Notes: generated from the sequence alone by a model not told the origin. Shown: positions 35,549 through 44,598, counted from the stretch's first letter. The stretch: 64,000 nt of DNA from JADGNZ01 sp035995985 (GCA_035995985.1 DASYJY010000035.1:4696-68695); one strand, 5' to 3'. A program made the numbers and translations.

Positions 35549-37611
35549 TTCCCGGTCAGTTCCTTCACCAGCCCCGGAAGGCTGTAGACCTTCTTCAACG
35601 CATCGAGGATGCCGGCCGAATGCACAGCCACGGCGCGGCCGACACGGTCGTCGAACTGGTAGTCCCACGGCAGCGACTGAATGTTTCCGTCGAAGATGAT
35701 GCCGACGAATTCGTTGTTGCGATTCACGACCGGGCTGCCGGAGTTGCCGCCGATGATGTCCGCGGTCATGACGAAGTCGTACGGCGTCTTGTCGTTGTCG
35801 AGTACCGCCTTCTTCGAAATCCACGACTGCGGCAGCTTGAACTCGCCCTCATTGCCATGTTCCGCGGCGTGCTCGAACGTGCCGCCGATCTCCGTCGCCC
35901 ACGGAACGTTCTGGCCGTTTTCAACGAACCCTTTCACCGTTCCGTACGAGAGCCGCAGCGTGAACGTGGCGTCGGGATAGGTATCGCCGCCGCTGGTTTT
36001 GAACTGCGCGTTGGCGATCTTCGCGTACGACTGCCGCAGCGGTTCGGCGATGTTGTTGTCGTACTGCGTGCGCAGCTCGCGCGCGCGGGCGTCGACCATG
36101 CGAGCCACCTGGATCATCGGATCGTTCGACGCGTCGACCGCGGACTTGCCGCCTTCGCCGAGCGCTTTGCGAGCGGCAACGTCGCGAAGCTTCGTGCCGT
36201 GGACGAGTTCCGCGGCGCGCTCCTGCGGCGATTTGCCGGCCAGCACCTGCTTCACCAGCGCATCGGTCGGCGCGACTTCGAGCCAGTTCGACAGCGAATC
36301 GGCCAGCGTCACGATTTCCAGATCCTCATAAATCGGAGCTTCGGAATACAGACCCTGCTTCAGCGACGGCAGGTTCGACTCGCGATATTCGCGGAGCCGT
36401 TCGCCGTTCGGCTTCGTCGATTCCTCGCCGAGGCGAAGCAGCGTTTTGGCGGTCTGGAAGAGCGCGCTGTTGAAGGCCACGCCGCCCTCGATGAATCGAT
36501 ATTCGAGATAGATCGGACGATAGGTGTTGATCGCGGCGTCGATGTTCTGCCATGCATCGCCGTACGAGGTGTTGAGCTGGCCGTCGGCGGTCACCTTCTG
36601 GCGCAGCGACGCTTCGCTGGCCGATTTCGTGGCCAACACGGCCGGATCCTGAAGGCCGGCGATGCGCCCGAGGTAGGCCTTGCGCGAGTTCTTGACTCCG
36701 AAAAGCTCATCGTGCGCGCGGCGGTCGTTCTCGAGGCTGCGCTGCGCGTAGTTCGTCAGCAGCACTTCGCGGCGGCGCAGCAGGTTGAGCGTGAAGGGAT
36801 AGGCGATGTCGCGGTAGAACTGCAGGTGCGTCATCGTGTTCAGACGACTCGTCGATCCCGGATGGCCGGAGACGAAAACGAGCTCGCCGTCCTTCGCGCC
36901 CGTCTCGCTCCACTTGAGGTAGTCGGCCGGATGGACCGGCTTGCCGTTCTCGTACGCGCGGAAGAAGCAGACGTCGAGATCGTAGCGCGGATACTCGAAG
37001 TTGTCCGGATCGCCGCCGAAGAATGCGATGGCAACTTCCGGCGCGAAGACGAGCCTCACGTCGGTGTAGACCTTGTAGCGGTAGAGGTGATACTCGCCGC
37101 CCTGGAAGAGCGTGACGACATCGCTGCGAAGTCCGGACGCCTTCACCGACTCCTGCTCGATCGTGCTCATCACGCCGCGCCGCGCTGCCTGGGCGGCCGC
37201 GGTGGTCATGCCGGGCGTCACCGCGGCGTTGACCTTCGCGGTGACGTCCTCGATCGACTGCAGCACGTTCAATTCGAGATCGACGCACTTCACCTCGTCG
37301 GCCTGCGTCTTGGCGTAGTAACCGGTGGTGACGTAGTCGTGATCCTTGGTCGAGATCTTGGCCAGGCAATCGAGTCCGACGTGATGGTTGGTCAGCGCCA
37401 ACCCGTCCGCCGACACGAACGATCCCGACCCGCCGCTGTTGAATCGAATGGACGACTTCTGCAGATGATCGAGCCACGCCTGCGTCGGCGCAAAGTTGTA
37501 CCGCTGCTTGAAGATCGCTTTCGGCGTCCGGTTGAAAAGCCACATCCCCTCGTCCGCGACCAGCGGAAGCGCGAGGAGCAGGAAGAGGATTGCGAGGAAG
37601 GACTTACGCAT
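35545..37611 (-). CDS. S46 family dipeptidyl-peptidase (DPP7-like)
   Basis: The 688-residue secreted serine peptidase has a signal peptide (MRKSFLAILFLLLALPLVAD), the family start DEGMWLFNRTP, the catalytic His in LTNHHVG and the catalytic Ser in GGNSGSPV near residue 620. After the serine the sequence reads IIFDGN; in characterised S46 enzymes a Gly at this place goes with hydrophobic P1 preference (DPP7) and Arg with acidic preference (DPP11), so DPP7-like specificity is inferred. S46 enzymes release dipeptides from peptide N-termini in the periplasm. The ATG at 37609-37611 has GGAGGT 8 bases before it. It is followed by the GNAT gene. Confidence 0.93.
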   Translation of the reverse strand: MRKSFLAILFLLLALPLVADEGMWLFNRTPKAIFKQRYNFAPTQAWLDHLQKSSIRFNSGGSGSFVSADGLALTNHHVGLDCLAKISTKDHDYVTTGYYAKTQADEVKCVDLELNVLQSIEDVTAKVNAAVTPGMTTAAAQAARRGVMSTIEQESVKASGLRSDVVTLFQGGEYHLYRYKVYTDVRLVFAPEVAIAFFGGDPDNFEYPRYDLDVCFFRAYENGKPVHPADYLKWSETGAKDGELVFVSGHPGSTSRLNTMTHLQFYRDIAYPFTLNLLRRREVLLTNYAQRSLENDRRAHDELFGVKNSRKAYLGRIAGLQDPAVLATKSASEASLRQKVTADGQLNTSYGDAWQNIDAAINTYRPIYLEYRFIEGGVAFNSALFQTAKTLLRLGEESTKPNGERLREYRESNLPSLKQGLYSEAPIYEDLEIVTLADSLSNWLEVAPTDALVKQVLAGKSPQERAAELVHGTKLRDVAARKALGEGGKSAVDASNDPMIQVARMVDARARELRTQYDNNIAEPLRQSYAKIANAQFKTSGGDTYPDATFTLRLSYGTVKGFVENGQNVPWATEIGGTFEHAAEHGNEGEFKLPQSWISKKAVLDNDKTPYDFVMTADIIGGNSGSPVVNRNNEFVGIIFDGNIQSLPWDYQFDDRVGRAVAVHSAGILDALKKVYSLPGLVKELTGK

Positions 37612-37669
37612 CAAAATTACCTCCAGTTGATTTGCGAGCGGGATTCTATGCACAAACCGCGCGAGACGG

Positions 37670-37743
37670 TTTTCACGCGAAGCCGCGGGGACGCGGAGGT
37701 GAGTCCGCGTTTTTCTCCGCGCCTCCGCGTCTCCGCGTGAAAA
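37670..37743. repeat. Inverted-repeat element, family A, full copy
   Basis: TTTTCACGCG at 37670-37679 pairs with CGCGTGAAAA at 37734-37743. The inner parts (GCCGCGGGGACGCGGAGG against CTCCGCGCCTCCGCG) are also complementary with mismatches, so the whole element can fold into one long hairpin. Copies or half-copies are at 135-164 and 50469-50529. Confidence 0.85.
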
Positions 37744-37752
37744 AATAAGGAG

Positions 37753-37920
37753 ATGCTCGCGAAGATCATGATCGACAAACGATTGCTCGCCGCGAGGCGA
37801 GTCACGGAGGCGCTCCGAAATTACCTTCGAATGCGAAAGCAGAAGAAGATCGTGGCCCTGTTCGGAACGATCGACTTCGATCCGAAATACGACTACAAAA
37901 AGCAACGAAATCGCAGGTAA
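37753..37920 (+). pseudogene. VapB-family antitoxin remnant with internal deletion, orphan
   Basis: The 55-codon frame reads MLAKIMIDKRLLAARRVTEA then LRNYLRMRKQKKIVALFGTI and DFDPKYDYKKQRNRR. The C-terminal part is typical of VapB antitoxins whose tail ends F/W-D-P-x-Y-D-Y-K-x-x-R. In intact relatives about 10-14 residues (helix one to helix two of the ribbon-helix-helix, around TGAKTKxxV) separate LLA.ARR from VTEALRNYL; here they are missing. AAGGAG directly touches the ATG. No toxin gene follows; the next gene is a kinase on the other strand. It is either a decayed antitoxin or a divergent short one. Confidence 0.55.
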
Positions 37921-37924
37921 GTCT

Positions 37925-40579
37925 TTATCTCCAGTTCGCGACCACGGTCACCGGCGAGGGATCCGCCTCCCCTCCGTTCGCGATGACCCGTCCGTCCGGC
38001 GCGAGGTCGTAGTCGGAGGAAGAGACGGGGTTGACGTCGAGGCGGTATCTCGGTCGCGTCGCGGTAATGGCGAAGGTGGTCGCGGTCTGGACGTCGACCT
38101 CGGTCAGCGTGTTGTCGGCGGTGAGGTAGTCGAGGTGCGCGCCGTCGGGAGACCAGCGGGAGGAGTGGCCGCCGGTGGTCGTGACCTGCCACTTGCCGCC
38201 GGTGCCGAGGAAAGGGACGACGTAGATTTCGTCGCGGCCGCTTTCGTTCGAGGTGTAGGCGAGCCAGCGGCCGTCGGGGGAGATTCGCGGATCATGCGCG
38301 GCGAATTCGCCGGCGATGATCGCGCGCGGTTGTTCGGCGGCGGTCAGCGGCACAGCCCAGATCTGCGGGGCGGCGGGATTTTGCCAGAGCGAGACGACGA
38401 CCCATTTGCCATCCGGCGAGGCGGAGCCGGGGTCGGCGTCGCCGGTTAGTCGCGCGACGAGTTGGCGCGGACCGTTGCCGTCGGCGCGGCGACGGTAGAT
38501 GGCGGCGCGCTCTTCCGGCTTGTCGCGCGCCGCGTAGATGATCTCCGTGCCGTCGTGGCTCCAGACTGGCGCCTCATTCATCGACCCTTCGAACGTGAGC
38601 CGCGTGCGAACGTCGTGGTCGGCGTCGATGACCCAGATGTCGGCGCGCGGCTCGCCGGCGTTCGTGACCAGGCGATGGCCGTCGGACGAGAGTTTGAGGT
38701 CGTAATACTTGGCCACCTCGCCGAGCGTGCCGAGGTTCTTGCCGTCGCGGCCGAACCAGAGCAGGTGCGTCCCGGAGAGCGTGCCGCCGGGTTGAAAGAT
38801 GAGCGTGCGGCCGGCGGCATCGAAGACACCGTGCCACGTCGAGGCATCGAAGCGAACGTTCTGCGCCACGATCGTAGGACTACCCGTCAACGCGCCGCGG
38901 CTGACATCGAACGGCTGCGAGACGAGCGTGCTTTCGCGCAGCATCAGGAGCTTGCCGTCGATGTAGGCGACATTCGCCAGAGTCTGCGCGACCACACGAT
39001 CGCTGCGGCCGTCGAGAAAGCGGATGTGCAACGCGGTGGCGCGCGAACCGGGCACGAAGTGATTCGCGGCGAGGTAGAGAAACGACTTGCCGCCGGGGAG
39101 GAAGAGCGGCCAGCGATGCGTGGTGATGCCGCCGCCGGGCGTGGTCAGCGCGACAGGCGTGCCGCCGCTGGCGTTTACGCGATACAGACCAGCGCGCGTC
39201 TCGGGCGTGTAGACGATGATGTTCTCCTCGCTCCACGTTCCGCCGCGCGCATTCGGCGCGTCGGTGACGACGATCGGTACGCCACCGGCGGCATCAACGG
39301 TCTTCAACTTGCCATGCGCGAAGAATCCGAGCGAGCGATTGTCGGGCGACCAGAACGGGAACATGGCGTCGTCGCTGTTTTCAATCTCGCGCGGCTCGGC
39401 GGAGTCGAGCGAACGCATCCACAGCGTCCGCTTCCCTTCCGGCGAGACCGCCACAAAGGCGACTCGGCGGCCGTCGTGTGAAAGGACAGGCGAGCCTGCA
39501 TAGTCGCCGGTGAAGACGAATCGCAGTCCACGCGGCGGCACGATCGCGGCGATGACCGGCTGGCGCAGTGAATCGATTTCGCGCCGTGACCACATCGCGA
39601 TTCCGGTTGCCGCCGCAATCGCGCCTGCGAGCGCGATCGTCCACGCCGCCCGCTCGCGCCACATGCGTCCGCGCGCGCGGGCCATCGGCGGCGGCGCGGA
39701 CGGATTCGTCTGCTCGTCGCGGATCCACTGCAGCGCGAGCATGACGTCGTGCGCCGTCTGGAAGCGGTCATCGGGATTTTTCGCGAGGCACGTGCGAACG
39801 ACGCGATCGAGCGACACCGGCGTCATCGGACGCAGCGTCGAGATCGGCGCCGGCTCGCTGGCGATGATCTGCGCGATCATCCCGGCCCGGCTGGCCGCGT
39901 TGAACGCGCGTCGGCCGGTGAGCATCTCGTAGAGCATGCAGCCGAATGCGAAAATGTCGGTGCGCGCGTCGCTGCGGGCGTATTCGATCTGCTCCGGCGC
40001 CATGTAGCAGAACGTTCCCACCAGCGTCCCCTCGGCGGTCAGCGGCTCGCTGGGCAGCATCGCGGTGATGCTTTGCGGCGACGTCGACGCGACCAACGCC
40101 GCGTCCATCGCTTTTGCCAGGCCGAAATCGAGCAGCTTCGAGCCGCTGCGCGTGAGGATGACGTTGCCCGGCTTGAGATCGCGATGAATGATGCCGGTGC
40201 GATGCGCCTTATCGAGCGCGTCGGCGATCTCGATGCCGTGCCGCAAGACGTCCGACACCGGCAACGGACCGCGAGCCAGCCGCTCCGTCAGCGGCTCGCC
40301 GTCGAGATACTCCATCACCAGATACTCGACGTCGTTCTGCGTGCCGACGTCGAAGAGCATGCAGATGTTCGGATGATTGAGGCTCGAGATTGCCTTCGCC
40401 TCGCGCTCGAAGCGCGCGCGCAGCTGCGCATCGCGCGCGAACTCCGCCGGCAGCACTTTGATGGCCACGTCGCGCGAGAGCCGCGTGTCGCTGGCGCGGT
40501 AAACCTCTCCCATCCCGCCCGCGCCGATGGGCGCAGCGATCTCGTACGGGCCGAGCCGGGTGCCGGGAGGAAGGGACAC
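37925..40579 (-). CDS. Transmembrane Ser/Thr protein kinase with TolB/WD40-like C-terminal propeller
   Basis: The 884-residue protein has an N-terminal Hanks kinase: glycine loop IGAGGMGEVYRASD, Lys in VAIKVLP, catalytic HRDLKPGNVIL, DFG (LLDFGLAK) and an APE-like PEQIEY segment (to residue about 285). A single membrane helix (TIALAGAIAAATGIAMW, near residue 320) leads to a periplasmic region of about 550 residues with repeated blades such as SPVLSHDGRRVAFVA, FPFWSPDNRSLGFFA and DPRISPDGRWLAYTS, which form PD40/TolB propellers. This architecture is characteristic of Acidobacteria. The propeller probably senses an external signal. It lies 13 bp downstream of the oxidoreductase gene. Confidence 0.95.
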   Translation of the reverse strand: MSLPPGTRLGPYEIAAPIGAGGMGEVYRASDTRLSRDVAIKVLPAEFARDAQLRARFEREAKAISSLNHPNICMLFDVGTQNDVEYLVMEYLDGEPLTERLARGPLPVSDVLRHGIEIADALDKAHRTGIIHRDLKPGNVILTRSGSKLLDFGLAKAMDAALVASTSPQSITAMLPSEPLTAEGTLVGTFCYMAPEQIEYARSDARTDIFAFGCMLYEMLTGRRAFNAASRAGMIAQIIASEPAPISTLRPMTPVSLDRVVRTCLAKNPDDRFQTAHDVMLALQWIRDEQTNPSAPPPMARARGRMWRERAAWTIALAGAIAAATGIAMWSRREIDSLRQPVIAAIVPPRGLRFVFTGDYAGSPVLSHDGRRVAFVAVSPEGKRTLWMRSLDSAEPREIENSDDAMFPFWSPDNRSLGFFAHGKLKTVDAAGGVPIVVTDAPNARGGTWSEENIIVYTPETRAGLYRVNASGGTPVALTTPGGGITTHRWPLFLPGGKSFLYLAANHFVPGSRATALHIRFLDGRSDRVVAQTLANVAYIDGKLLMLRESTLVSQPFDVSRGALTGSPTIVAQNVRFDASTWHGVFDAAGRTLIFQPGGTLSGTHLLWFGRDGKNLGTLGEVAKYYDLKLSSDGHRLVTNAGEPRADIWVIDADHDVRTRLTFEGSMNEAPVWSHDGTEIIYAARDKPEERAAIYRRRADGNGPRQLVARLTGDADPGSASPDGKWVVVSLWQNPAAPQIWAVPLTAAEQPRAIIAGEFAAHDPRISPDGRWLAYTSNESGRDEIYVVPFLGTGGKWQVTTTGGHSSRWSPDGAHLDYLTADNTLTEVDVQTATTFAITATRPRYRLDVNPVSSSDYDLAPDGRVIANGGEADPSPVTVVANWR

Positions 40580-40592
40580 GTGTGGCGAAAGT

Positions 40593-41465
40593 CTAATCCC
40601 AGTTCGTGTCGTTCATCTTCGCCACGATCTTCGCGACTTCGATGTAGTCGGCGCCGTCGCCGAGCTGGTTCAGCGATGATGTGAAGAGGTGCTGCGTCAG
40701 TGCCAGCATCGGCGTCGCGGCGTGCTGCTGATGCGCGATCGACGCGGCGATGCGGATGTCTTTGTCGTGATGCGCGAGTTTGAAAACGAGCGGCCACTTG
40801 TGCTCGAGGAGCCGCATCGGCAGCAGGTTTTCGGATGCATTCGATCGGCCGCTGCCGGCGTTCGTCACGGCGAGCGCGGTCTTGAGATCGATGCCGTATT
40901 GCTTCGCCAGAAGCAGGCATTCCGAGGTGATCCAGACGGTCGCGCCCATGATCGTGTTCGTGAGGACTTTGATCGCATGACCGGAGCCGACCGGACCGAC
41001 GTGAATGATGGTCTTGCCGCAGAGCTGAAGAATTTCGCGGGCGCGTTCGAAATCGGCGGCGTCGCCGCCGATCATGATCGTGAGCGTGGCGTTCTCGGCG
41101 CCGACCGTCGCGCCGGTGACGGGCGCATCGACGAACGCGACGCGTTTTTCGGCGAGACGCGCTGCGGTTTGTTTCGAAGCATTCGGATCGCCGCTGGTCG
41201 CATCGATCCAGAGCGTTCCTGGACGCAGCGACGGAAGCAGCTTGTCGACGATCTCATCGACCTCAATGCTCGTCGGCAGCATGGTGATGATGACCTCGGC
41301 GTTCGCACAGTCGGCGAGATCGTTCGCGAGCGTCGTCCCGTGCTCGCGCGCGTGGCGCTCCGCCTTTTCGCGGGTGCGGTTCCAGACGGTGAGCTCGTGT
41401 TGTTTGGAGAGATGGCGCGCCATCGGGAAACCCATGGCGCCAAGTCCGATGAATGCGATTTTCAT
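40593..41465 (-). CDS. NAD(P)-dependent beta-hydroxyacid dehydrogenase (3-hydroxyisobutyrate dehydrogenase family)
   Basis: The 290-residue product has the N-terminal Rossmann loop IAFIGLGAMGFPMARHL, the substrate-binding signature VDAPVTGATVGAENATLTIM and the helical C-terminal domain with catalytic Lys in VGSGHAIKVLTNTIMG. These are the family features of 3-hydroxyisobutyrate, tartronate-semialdehyde and glyoxylate/succinic-semialdehyde reductases; the exact substrate cannot be told. The canonical DAPVSGG is DAPVTGA here. It is the first gene of a two-gene unit with the kinase. Confidence 0.92.
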   Translation of the reverse strand: MKIAFIGLGAMGFPMARHLSKQHELTVWNRTREKAERHAREHGTTLANDLADCANAEVIITMLPTSIEVDEIVDKLLPSLRPGTLWIDATSGDPNASKQTAARLAEKRVAFVDAPVTGATVGAENATLTIMIGGDAADFERAREILQLCGKTIIHVGPVGSGHAIKVLTNTIMGATVWITSECLLLAKQYGIDLKTALAVTNAGSGRSNASENLLPMRLLEHKWPLVFKLAHHDKDIRIAASIAHQQHAATPMLALTQHLFTSSLNQLGDGADYIEVAKIVAKMNDTNWD

Positions 41466-41495
41466 CGGAGCATTCTATCGGGCAAGCCGAGCTGG

Positions 41496-41552
41496 CTGAT
41501 GTGGAGTTGGCGCGTCACACACGCCGCGTCCCTGCGCCGCACTCCACATCAG
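41496..41552. repeat. Inverted repeat with 12-bp perfect arms
   Basis: CTGATGTGGAGT (41496-41507) is the exact reverse complement of 41541-41552. An inner GGCGC/GCGCC pair (41509-41513 and 41535-41539) extends the stem. It lies about 30 bp upstream of the dehydrogenase start. It may be a single-copy member of the dispersed intergenic elements, or a structured leader RNA. Confidence 0.75.
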
Positions 41553-41725
41553 AACAGCAGCTCGATCGAGACCCTCCGGCACGCGTTGCAGAGAGAGAGA
41601 GGTAGCTTCAGCAATTGTCGACGGAGGCACGCCCATTCGCCCGCTCTTCCGTCGTTTGGGTCCGAGGTGGGCACGTAACTGAAGGGCCTCGATCCAACCG
41701 CTGTTCTCAGATTTTCAAGGAAAAT

Positions 41726-41747
41726 AAAAAAGGGGCATTACGCCCCT
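41726..41747 (-). terminator. Rho-independent terminator downstream of the ferredoxin gene
   Basis: AGGGGC (41731-41736) and GCCCCT (41742-41747) form a 6-bp stem around ATTAC. On the minus strand the stem is followed by TTTTT (complement of 41726-41730) and further T-rich bases. A short T run also follows on the plus strand, so it may work both ways. Confidence 0.8.
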
Positions 41748-41825
41748 TTGTTTGCCTCGCGGCGAATTGCTGTTCGGTGAGTCTAAGTTTGCAGGGTACT
41801 CGATTTCGTGACGCAGCTCACATTC

Positions 41826-42089
41826 TCAGGTTTTCTTGTACCAGGCCGCGTTGATCTCCGTGTAGTGCTTCCACTGCTCCGGCACCAGATCCTGCGGGAA
41901 GATGGCCTGCACGGGACACGCCGGCTCGCACGCGCCGCAGTCGATGCAGACCTCGGGATCGATATAGAGCATCGTGTCCTCGGCGAATCCGTCCTCGTCC
42001 TTCCGAGGGTGAATGCAGTCGACGGGACAGACGTCGACGCAGGCGGTGTCCTTGGTTCCCACACACGGTTCAGCAATCACATAGGTCAT
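41826..42089 (-). CDS. fdxA: 7Fe-type ferredoxin
   Basis: The 87-residue protein has a first cluster segment CVGTKDTACVDVCPVDC, whose wide C-x7-C-x3-C spacing is that of a [3Fe-4S]-containing site, and a second CIDCGACEPACP for a [4Fe-4S] cluster. The start MTYVIAEPCVGTKDTAC is typical of FdxA ferredoxins. It transfers electrons in the cytoplasm; its partners are not encoded nearby. Translation from ATG 42087-42089 and the terminator to its left support a single-gene transcript. Confidence 0.95.
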   Translation of the reverse strand: MTYVIAEPCVGTKDTACVDVCPVDCIHPRKDEDGFAEDTMLYIDPEVCIDCGACEPACPVQAIFPQDLVPEQWKHYTEINAAWYKKT

Positions 42090-42156
42090 GGCGCGCGCAT
42101 TTTAAGTGAAGAAGGAACGGGTCAAGTGAAAAAAATCGGGCCGGCGAATCCCAGCT

Positions 42157-44241
42157 TCACTCTTCGTTTTTCGTTTCCCACATGCGGATCGATTCGATCT
42201 GGTAGTCGTTGCCCATGAACGTGACCAGATCGCCGGTGGCGTGGCCGAGGAGCGCTTTGGCGACGTCGGATTGATTCGAATAGACGCCGTGCTCCGGCGC
42301 CGATTCCCACGGCCCGAGGATGGTGACTTCGCGTCGTTCGTCGCCGTTCGCCAGCGCGACCTTCGTTCCGACGCGAACGATCGACGTATCGACCTGATCG
42401 GGATTGAGAACCTGCACGCGCGAGATCTCCGAGGCTAATTCGCCGACGCGGGCGGAAAGGTACTCGGCGCGTGCGCGCGCAGCTTTGTATTCGAAGTTTT
42501 CGCGAAGGTCGCCCATCTCGCGTGCGGCCTGCAGTGCGCGCGAGTTCGCCGGGATCTCGACGGTCTTGAGGTTCGTCAGCTCGGCGCGCTTCTGCTCGAG
42601 CGACTGCGCCGTCGCGTACACCGGCTCCGCTTCCGGCTCGCGCAGTTGCGGGAACTTCATCAGCGCGGCGCCCTTGGCCGTCTCGCGGCGGTACTCCTCG
42701 ATCGCGCCGTAGCGATCGATCGTTTCGACCAGCTTGCGTGCGCCTTCTTCGTTGCCGACACCGGTGATGATGCGCAGCGCGAGACCGCCGTGATCGAACA
42801 TCTCTTTGAGCTTCGCGCGAACTGGTGAAAATTCGTCGGAGCTGATGGCGTCGATGATCTGGAACAGCAGCGTGTAGTTCGCTTTTTCTGAAAGCGTCTC
42901 CTGCTCGTTGAGCTGCTTGGCGAACCAGTAGAACGCGCGCGGATGGCGGCGTGGATAGCGCAGCGTTTCGTCGATGAGGCGGTCGCGCAGCTCCTTGTTT
43001 CCCGACTCATCGAGCGCGTTGATGATCTGCGAGAGGATGCGCGGGTCTTCGTCGAGAAAGAAGACTTCGCTGTAGACCTTCGGCCAGTCGGGATTCAGGT
43101 CACGCACTTGTCCGAGGGCGCGCTCGCGCAGCGGCTTGTCGGTGACGGCAACGATGACACGCGATGCCAGCGGCCCGGTGATGAGCGATTTCGGATCGAG
43201 CAAGGGTGTGTACGAGCCGGGCAGGCTTTCCAGTGTCGCTGCGATCTGCCACGCCGTCGCCGGATCGCGCGGTGCAAGCCTCGCGGCCTCGGAGGCCAGC
43301 TTCTCCGAAATGTAGTCGGCCAGATCTTTGCTGCGCGCGCTGTGTTTCCGGGCGAGGTCGAGCTTCCCTTTCGGATCGGCCCGATCGAAGGCGCCCTTGA
43401 TCGCTTCGTCAGCCGCGCCGGTCGACGCGCTCCAGGCGTACGTGGCCTTGGCGCCGCTGCCGCTGATCACGATCTGCGGATTCTTTCGCGCCGCCGTCCA
43501 CCACGAGCTCCACTTCTCCTCGGGCACAATACCGATGACGGCGTCGCGCACTTCGCCCATCTGCATCGGACGTCCGAAGCTCTGCAGAATTCGCGCGAAG
43601 AATGCCGGCGGCGACTTCTTCGCTTCCGCTCGTACCGCTTCGGCATCGCTGAATTTCTCGCGAAGCACGTGTCCCGCCGGAAGCGGCGTGAGGTACTTGG
43701 CGGCCGCGCCGATCGGAACGGGGACGCGCTTATCTTTTTCGAAGTCGAGACGGGCGATGCCTAGATCGGGATTGAGCTCCGTCACGATGCCGGCGCCGCG
43801 GCCGGCCATGAAGTACATCTCCCCTTCGTCGTACTTCAGCCAGGTCTCGATCTTCTCCGCCTTCTCAACCGGATTGCTGGTCGGCTCGCTGAAGCCGGCG
43901 AAGTCGTACACGCGCTGGAAGTTTTTATGCGTCCCGTGCGCGCCGCGCAGCGCCTGCTCGATCTGCGGGCGCAGCGTGGCCGGATGTTTGGAGAGGCGGC
44001 CCAGCTCTTTCAGAACCTGCAGGCGCAGCGGCCACAGTTTCTTCTCCAGCAGCGTGTCGGAGAGGAGGCCGAGGAGCGTGTCGGACTGCGTGCGCTGCTC
44101 CGACTTGCGGAGCACGCGGGCAGTGATGATGAACGAGTCGACGTCGCTCGGGTCGCGGTCGAGCTGCGACATCCACAGGGACTCGAGCTCGTCGAATTTC
44201 TTTTGGTCGATCAGGCGCTGAGCATCGTCGCGAAACGGCAA
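42157..44241 (-). CDS. greA: GreA-type transcription elongation factor with about 520-residue N-terminal extension
   Basis: Residues about 545-694 are a GreA/GreB module: a coiled-coil finger (ANSRALQAAREMGDLRENFE, then YKAARARAEY) and the FKBP-like C-terminal domain (VGTKVALANGDERREVTILG; GDLVTFMGNDYQIE). GreA rescues backtracked RNA polymerase by stimulating transcript cleavage; the acidic tip residues fall in GDLRENFE. Ahead of this is a long helical region with HEAT/TPR-like repeats (DDAQRLIDQKKFDELESLWM, LARKHSARSKDLADYISEKL). GreA alone is about 160 residues. A similar oversized GreA occurs in Chlamydiae. The extension's job is unknown; it may bind polymerase or the ribosome. Confidence 0.88.
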   Translation of the reverse strand: MPFRDDAQRLIDQKKFDELESLWMSQLDRDPSDVDSFIITARVLRKSEQRTQSDTLLGLLSDTLLEKKLWPLRLQVLKELGRLSKHPATLRPQIEQALRGAHGTHKNFQRVYDFAGFSEPTSNPVEKAEKIETWLKYDEGEMYFMAGRGAGIVTELNPDLGIARLDFEKDKRVPVPIGAAAKYLTPLPAGHVLREKFSDAEAVRAEAKKSPPAFFARILQSFGRPMQMGEVRDAVIGIVPEEKWSSWWTAARKNPQIVISGSGAKATYAWSASTGAADEAIKGAFDRADPKGKLDLARKHSARSKDLADYISEKLASEAARLAPRDPATAWQIAATLESLPGSYTPLLDPKSLITGPLASRVIVAVTDKPLRERALGQVRDLNPDWPKVYSEVFFLDEDPRILSQIINALDESGNKELRDRLIDETLRYPRRHPRAFYWFAKQLNEQETLSEKANYTLLFQIIDAISSDEFSPVRAKLKEMFDHGGLALRIITGVGNEEGARKLVETIDRYGAIEEYRRETAKGAALMKFPQLREPEAEPVYATAQSLEQKRAELTNLKTVEIPANSRALQAAREMGDLRENFEYKAARARAEYLSARVGELASEISRVQVLNPDQVDTSIVRVGTKVALANGDERREVTILGPWESAPEHGVYSNQSDVAKALLGHATGDLVTFMGNDYQIESIRMWETKNEE

Positions 44242-44322
44242 AGTCGAAGTCCCCCCGGGCGGAATGAGCGGGACATTGTAGCGGTGTTGGCCGTGGCTGT
44301 CTCTGCGCCGCCGGCCTGCCGG

Positions 44323-44481
44323 CTACCGCCGCAGTTTGACGATGGCTTTGAACACGTCGAAAGGGAGCTCTTCGGCGTGGACGATGTGACGAAGGTGATG
44401 CAATGTGGTACGGCGTTCCTTCACGTCTTCGAGCGAGATGTTGTGCTTCCGAAGTACCTCATGTGCTTTCTGGTCAGGCAT
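44323..44481 (-). CDS. Small basic protein of unknown function
   Basis: From the ATG at 44479-44481, preceded by GGGAGAACT, the product is 52 residues: MPDQKAHEVLRKHNISLEDV onward, ending EELPFDVFKAIVKLRR. It is helical and His/Arg/Lys-rich. A longer form from 44556 (77 residues) is possible. It lies about 80 bp upstream of the greA fusion on the same strand. Codon use (third-position GC mixed) is less biased than in the neighbours, so it may be a real small gene of recent origin or a chance frame. Confidence 0.4.
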   Translation of the reverse strand: MPDQKAHEVLRKHNISLEDVKERRTTLHHLRHIVHAEELPFDVFKAIVKLRR

Positions 44482-44598
44482 AGTTCTCCCGTGTTGAAGA
44501 CTGCGTTGGAGCACGGTTAAACGCGGCTGTCCGTGAACTATTTCGCTTAGATTCATAAAGTACTTGACAATGTTCGGCTACCGATGCATCTTGACGGC

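Larger units (their letters stand above)
37612..37924. other. Intergenic region with repeat family A copy and a short VapB-like frame
   Basis: This 313-bp stretch between the S46 peptidase and the kinase gene contains the family A inverted repeat (37670-37743) and the short plus-strand frame 37753-37920. Apart from these and the S46 ribosome binding site nothing else was recognised. Confidence 0.6.
41466..41825. other. Gene-free 360-bp region with a long hairpin and a terminator
   Basis: No credible reading frame or known RNA was found between the dehydrogenase and ferredoxin genes. The region contains the 12-bp inverted repeat at 41496-41552 and the terminator at 41726-41747. It must also hold the dehydrogenase promoter on the minus strand. 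Confidence 0.6.

Noticed and set aside
35620..37740. Open frame of 706 codons on the plus strand
   Set aside because: Antisense to the S46 peptidase; no signal peptide or domain, and it runs into a dispersed repeat.
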